From assembly GCF_001528665.1 (NCBI RefSeq), contig NZ_BBYJ01000039.1, positions 1 through 64,000 on the forward strand: a stretch of DNA of 64,000 nucleotides, in the 5' to 3' direction. This DNA comes from Microtetraspora malaysiensis (GTDB taxonomy: Bacteria; Actinomycetota; Actinomycetes; Streptosporangiales; Streptosporangiaceae). Positions 61,462 through 64,000 of this stretch are shown here, piece by piece. Position 1 is the first letter of the stretch. Every line of letters begins with the position of its first letter. Below the pieces are notes generated by a model that saw only the letters and a list, made by a program, of their open reading frames with translations, was not told the DNA's origin and made no database searches. The position numbers and the translations under genes were made by a program.

Positions 61462-62613
61462 TCACTCCGGCGGGAGCGGGGTGCTGCGCATGTGGCGGGA
61501 GGGCGGATCCGACGGCATCGGCTCGTCCCCGGCCTCCCCTGCCGTGCCGTACGAGCGTCCGGCCTGCCGGTTCTCCTCGTCGTCGGCGGCGTCGGACTCG
61601 TGGGCCGGGTCGGGGACGTCGGAGAATACGCGGAGCGGCTGGGTGTCGACATCCGCCTCCGTGTCCCGCGCCTCGTCGGGAGCGTCCTGAGCCGCCTGCT
61701 CGGGCTGCTCGGGCTGCTCGGGGGTTTCCTCCGGGGGTTCGGGGGTGTCCTCCGGAGTGGTGAGCGGGAGCGGATGGACGAGGACGTCGCCGGCGTGCGG
61801 CCGGACGAGATCGCCCCAACGAAGGGGCCGGTTGGGCCGGTCGCCCGCCGGCTCCGCCTCCGTGGCGTCCGCGGCCTGGGGGGCCGGCTCGTCATCCTGA
61901 GAGGCTCCGGCGGCCTCCTGCCGCACGGGTGCGTCCGTCTCGGGCGTCTGGCCGGTCGCCGGGGCGGCCGGCGGCTCGGCGGGCTCCTGCCGTACGGGCT
62001 CGGGCTCGGGGGCGGTCGGCTCCGGCCGCGGTGCGGGAGGTTCCGGGGCGGGCGCGACCACCTCGACCGGACGCGGCCGATCGTCGCCCGCGAAGGGGAC
62101 GATCTCGGCGGCGTCCGTCGCCGGGTCGCGCTCGGACCAGTACGCCTGAGCCTGCTTGGCGAGGAGCAGCAGCAGCCAGAGCCCGATGCTCAACATGACC
62201 CAGGGGAGCAGCGCCACGACGATGGCGGCCGGTCTCGGGTCGGGGGTCGCGCCGGTGGCGGTCGCCGCGGTCGCCGTCGCGGCGGCGGCCATCAGCAGGA
62301 CCAGGATGACCCCGGCCTGCACGCGCAGGATCAGCCGGCCGGTGCGGACCAGCGGGACGCTGATCAGCGCGACGGCCAGCAGCGCGTCGAAGGCGGCCGG
62401 ATAGAAGTACGCGAAACGTGGCTCCGCCTGACCGGCCAGCGCCAGAGCGCGCATGTCGTCGAAGGAGAGCACGCAGGCCGCCGTGGCCAGCAGGGCGACA
62501 GCGAGCGCCGCGATGACGACGGCCACGCGGCGGAGCGCGAGCGGAAGCCCGGGGGAAGGGGACCCGGGCGGGCGGGAGGCCGCGCCTGCCGCCGAGGGGG
62601 GAGAGGCATCCAT
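61462..62613 (-). CDS. DUF2637-type membrane protein with long acidic tail
   Basis: 383 residues. Four membrane helices in the first 155 residues (about 30-50, 70-90, 95-118, 128-152), with AYFYPAAFDALLAVALISVP, the DUF2637 region. Residues 160-383 are a Pro/Glu-rich disordered cytoplasmic tail (PEPPEETPEQPEQPEQAAQ). DUF2637 proteins often relate to conjugative or regulatory loci in actinomycetes (SpdB-like), but function is unknown. Confidence 0.8.
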   Translation of the reverse strand: MDASPPSAAGAASRPPGSPSPGLPLALRRVAVVIAALAVALLATAACVLSFDDMRALALAGQAEPRFAYFYPAAFDALLAVALISVPLVRTGRLILRVQAGVILVLLMAAAATATAATATGATPDPRPAAIVVALLPWVMLSIGLWLLLLLAKQAQAYWSERDPATDAAEIVPFAGDDRPRPVEVVAPAPEPPAPRPEPTAPEPEPVRQEPAEPPAAPATGQTPETDAPVRQEAAGASQDDEPAPQAADATEAEPAGDRPNRPLRWGDLVRPHAGDVLVHPLPLTTPEDTPEPPEETPEQPEQPEQAAQDAPDEARDTEADVDTQPLRVFSDVPDPAHESDAADDEENRQAGRSYGTAGEAGDEPMPSDPPSRHMRSTPLPPE

Positions 62614-62709
62614 GGCGTTTCGAGCCTACAGAATGGGAGCACGCGCGCCGATCTCGGACGACAAGTAACGTGATCGGCATATCCCGCATAAGGATGACCG
62701 GAGGATGCG

Positions 62710-63090
62710 ATGTTGCCTGACGGCGTGCGCGAGCTTTTCGACGGAAAGAACTTCGCGACGGTCGTGAGTCTCAACCCCGATGGGGCGCCGCAGGCGTCGG
62801 TCGTGTGGGTCAGGACCGACGGCGACGACATCCTCTTCTCCACAGTCAAGGGGCGTCGCAAGCACCGGAACTTCGAGCGCGACCCCCGGGTCACTATCGT
62901 GGTGATCGACCCGGCGAACCCGTACAGGTACGTCGAGGTCAGAGGCGTGGCGGAGATGGAGGACGACCGGTCGGGGGCGTTGATCGAGGAGCTGTCCCTC
63001 AAGTACGCCGGAAGGCCTTGGGAGGAGCCGCACCCGGAAAGCGAACGGGTGATCGTCCACATAAAGCCACAAAAGGTATATCTCCGCTGA
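62710..63090 (+). CDS. PPOX-class F420-dependent oxidoreductase-like protein
   Basis: 126 residues. Split beta-barrel pattern: FATVVSLNPDGAPQASVVWV, FSTVKGRRKHRNFERDPRV and PYRYVEVRGVAEM, typical of small actinobacterial FDOR-B enzymes that use F420 (or FMN/heme). Lys-Gly-Arg-Arg-Lys would contact the cofactor phosphate. Substrate unknown. Confidence 0.88.
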   Translation: MLPDGVRELFDGKNFATVVSLNPDGAPQASVVWVRTDGDDILFSTVKGRRKHRNFERDPRVTIVVIDPANPYRYVEVRGVAEMEDDRSGALIEELSLKYAGRPWEEPHPESERVIVHIKPQKVYLR

Positions 63091-63210
63091 GTGTTTTCCG
63101 GGGTCATGTCCGGTGCCGTGTGTTGCGAGGGAGACGCCGGTTCCCTCTGGTAGGCCACACCGTCCCGTAAGTAGGCCTGTGGTGCGGCGTGAGGCATTAG
63201 CCTTGCCTTC

Positions 63211-64000
<790 letters not shown>

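Overview
The window is high-GC actinomycete chromosome. Mycothiol genes (mshA, mshD), carD, glnR, nur, murT/gatD, an hbhA-type operon, LmeA-, DUF1416- and DUF2637-type proteins, and an order resembling Streptomyces (glnR, rhodanese/DUF1416, nur, mshA, gpm, phoU-senX3-regX3, carD-ispF-cysS) point to Actinomycetes. A Streptosporangiaceae-like genus is my best guess; this is inference, no search was run.

Region 1 (1-10,490) is accessory. It is an array of decayed integrative elements at the 3' end of a tRNA-Gly(CCC) gene. Three left ends, each a copy of part of the tRNA 3' half followed by a conserved arm of about 110 bp, lie at 190, 2241 and 3946. Two right ends, each an integrase 3' portion followed by a pair of arm-type repeats, lie near 5.4 kb and 10.3 kb. 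The units carry little cargo: an AraC regulator, DinB/MDMPI proteins, a membrane propeller-like protein, a Tat-exported beta-carbonic anhydrase, a tautomerase. An IS256-family element has removed the 5' end of the last integrase, so the array is probably frozen.

Region 2 (10.7-24.1 kb) is core: dcd, a DUF47-Pit phosphate transporter pair, mshD, a secreted 5'-nucleotidase, glnR, a MoaD-like protein, an LmeA-like lipid-binding protein, and an ECF sigma/anti-sigma/thioredoxin operon. Next is a sulfur operon (DUF4395, thiosulfate sulfurtransferase, DUF1416) behind an apparently leaderless Cys-containing leader peptide. An AbrB/PIN toxin-antitoxin pair and a polytopic membrane protein follow.

Region 3 (24.1-36.9 kb) holds three single-pass envelope proteins divergent from a membrane pseudo-ATPase and a 1186-residue HerA-type ATPase. 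This is the best candidate here for an undescribed machine. After it come murT-gatD, a DsrE protein, a nitrobindin-like protein and a 2-hydroxyacid dehydrogenase homologue that has lost its catalytic residues. A short transcription unit of about 235 nt at 36.5-36.7 kb pairs unusually well with the 16S rRNA tail.

Region 4 (36.9-64 kb) is core: a large secreted subtilase, nur with a palindromic operator, ygfZ, a secreted repeat protein, dtd, asparaginase, a DUF2207 protein, a CorA variant, an SGNH lipoprotein, the XRE-hbhA-DUF2516 operon, a BlaI/BlaR1-like pair, a macrodomain protein, a methyltransferase, an SDR, mshA, a YbjN protein, gpmA, phoU divergent from senX3-regX3 with a PHO box between, a lipoprotein, carD-ispF, two tandem GlsB/YeaQ proteins whose ribosome sites are folded into hairpins, a DUF2637 protein, a PPOX/F420 enzyme and the start of cysS, cut by the window end.
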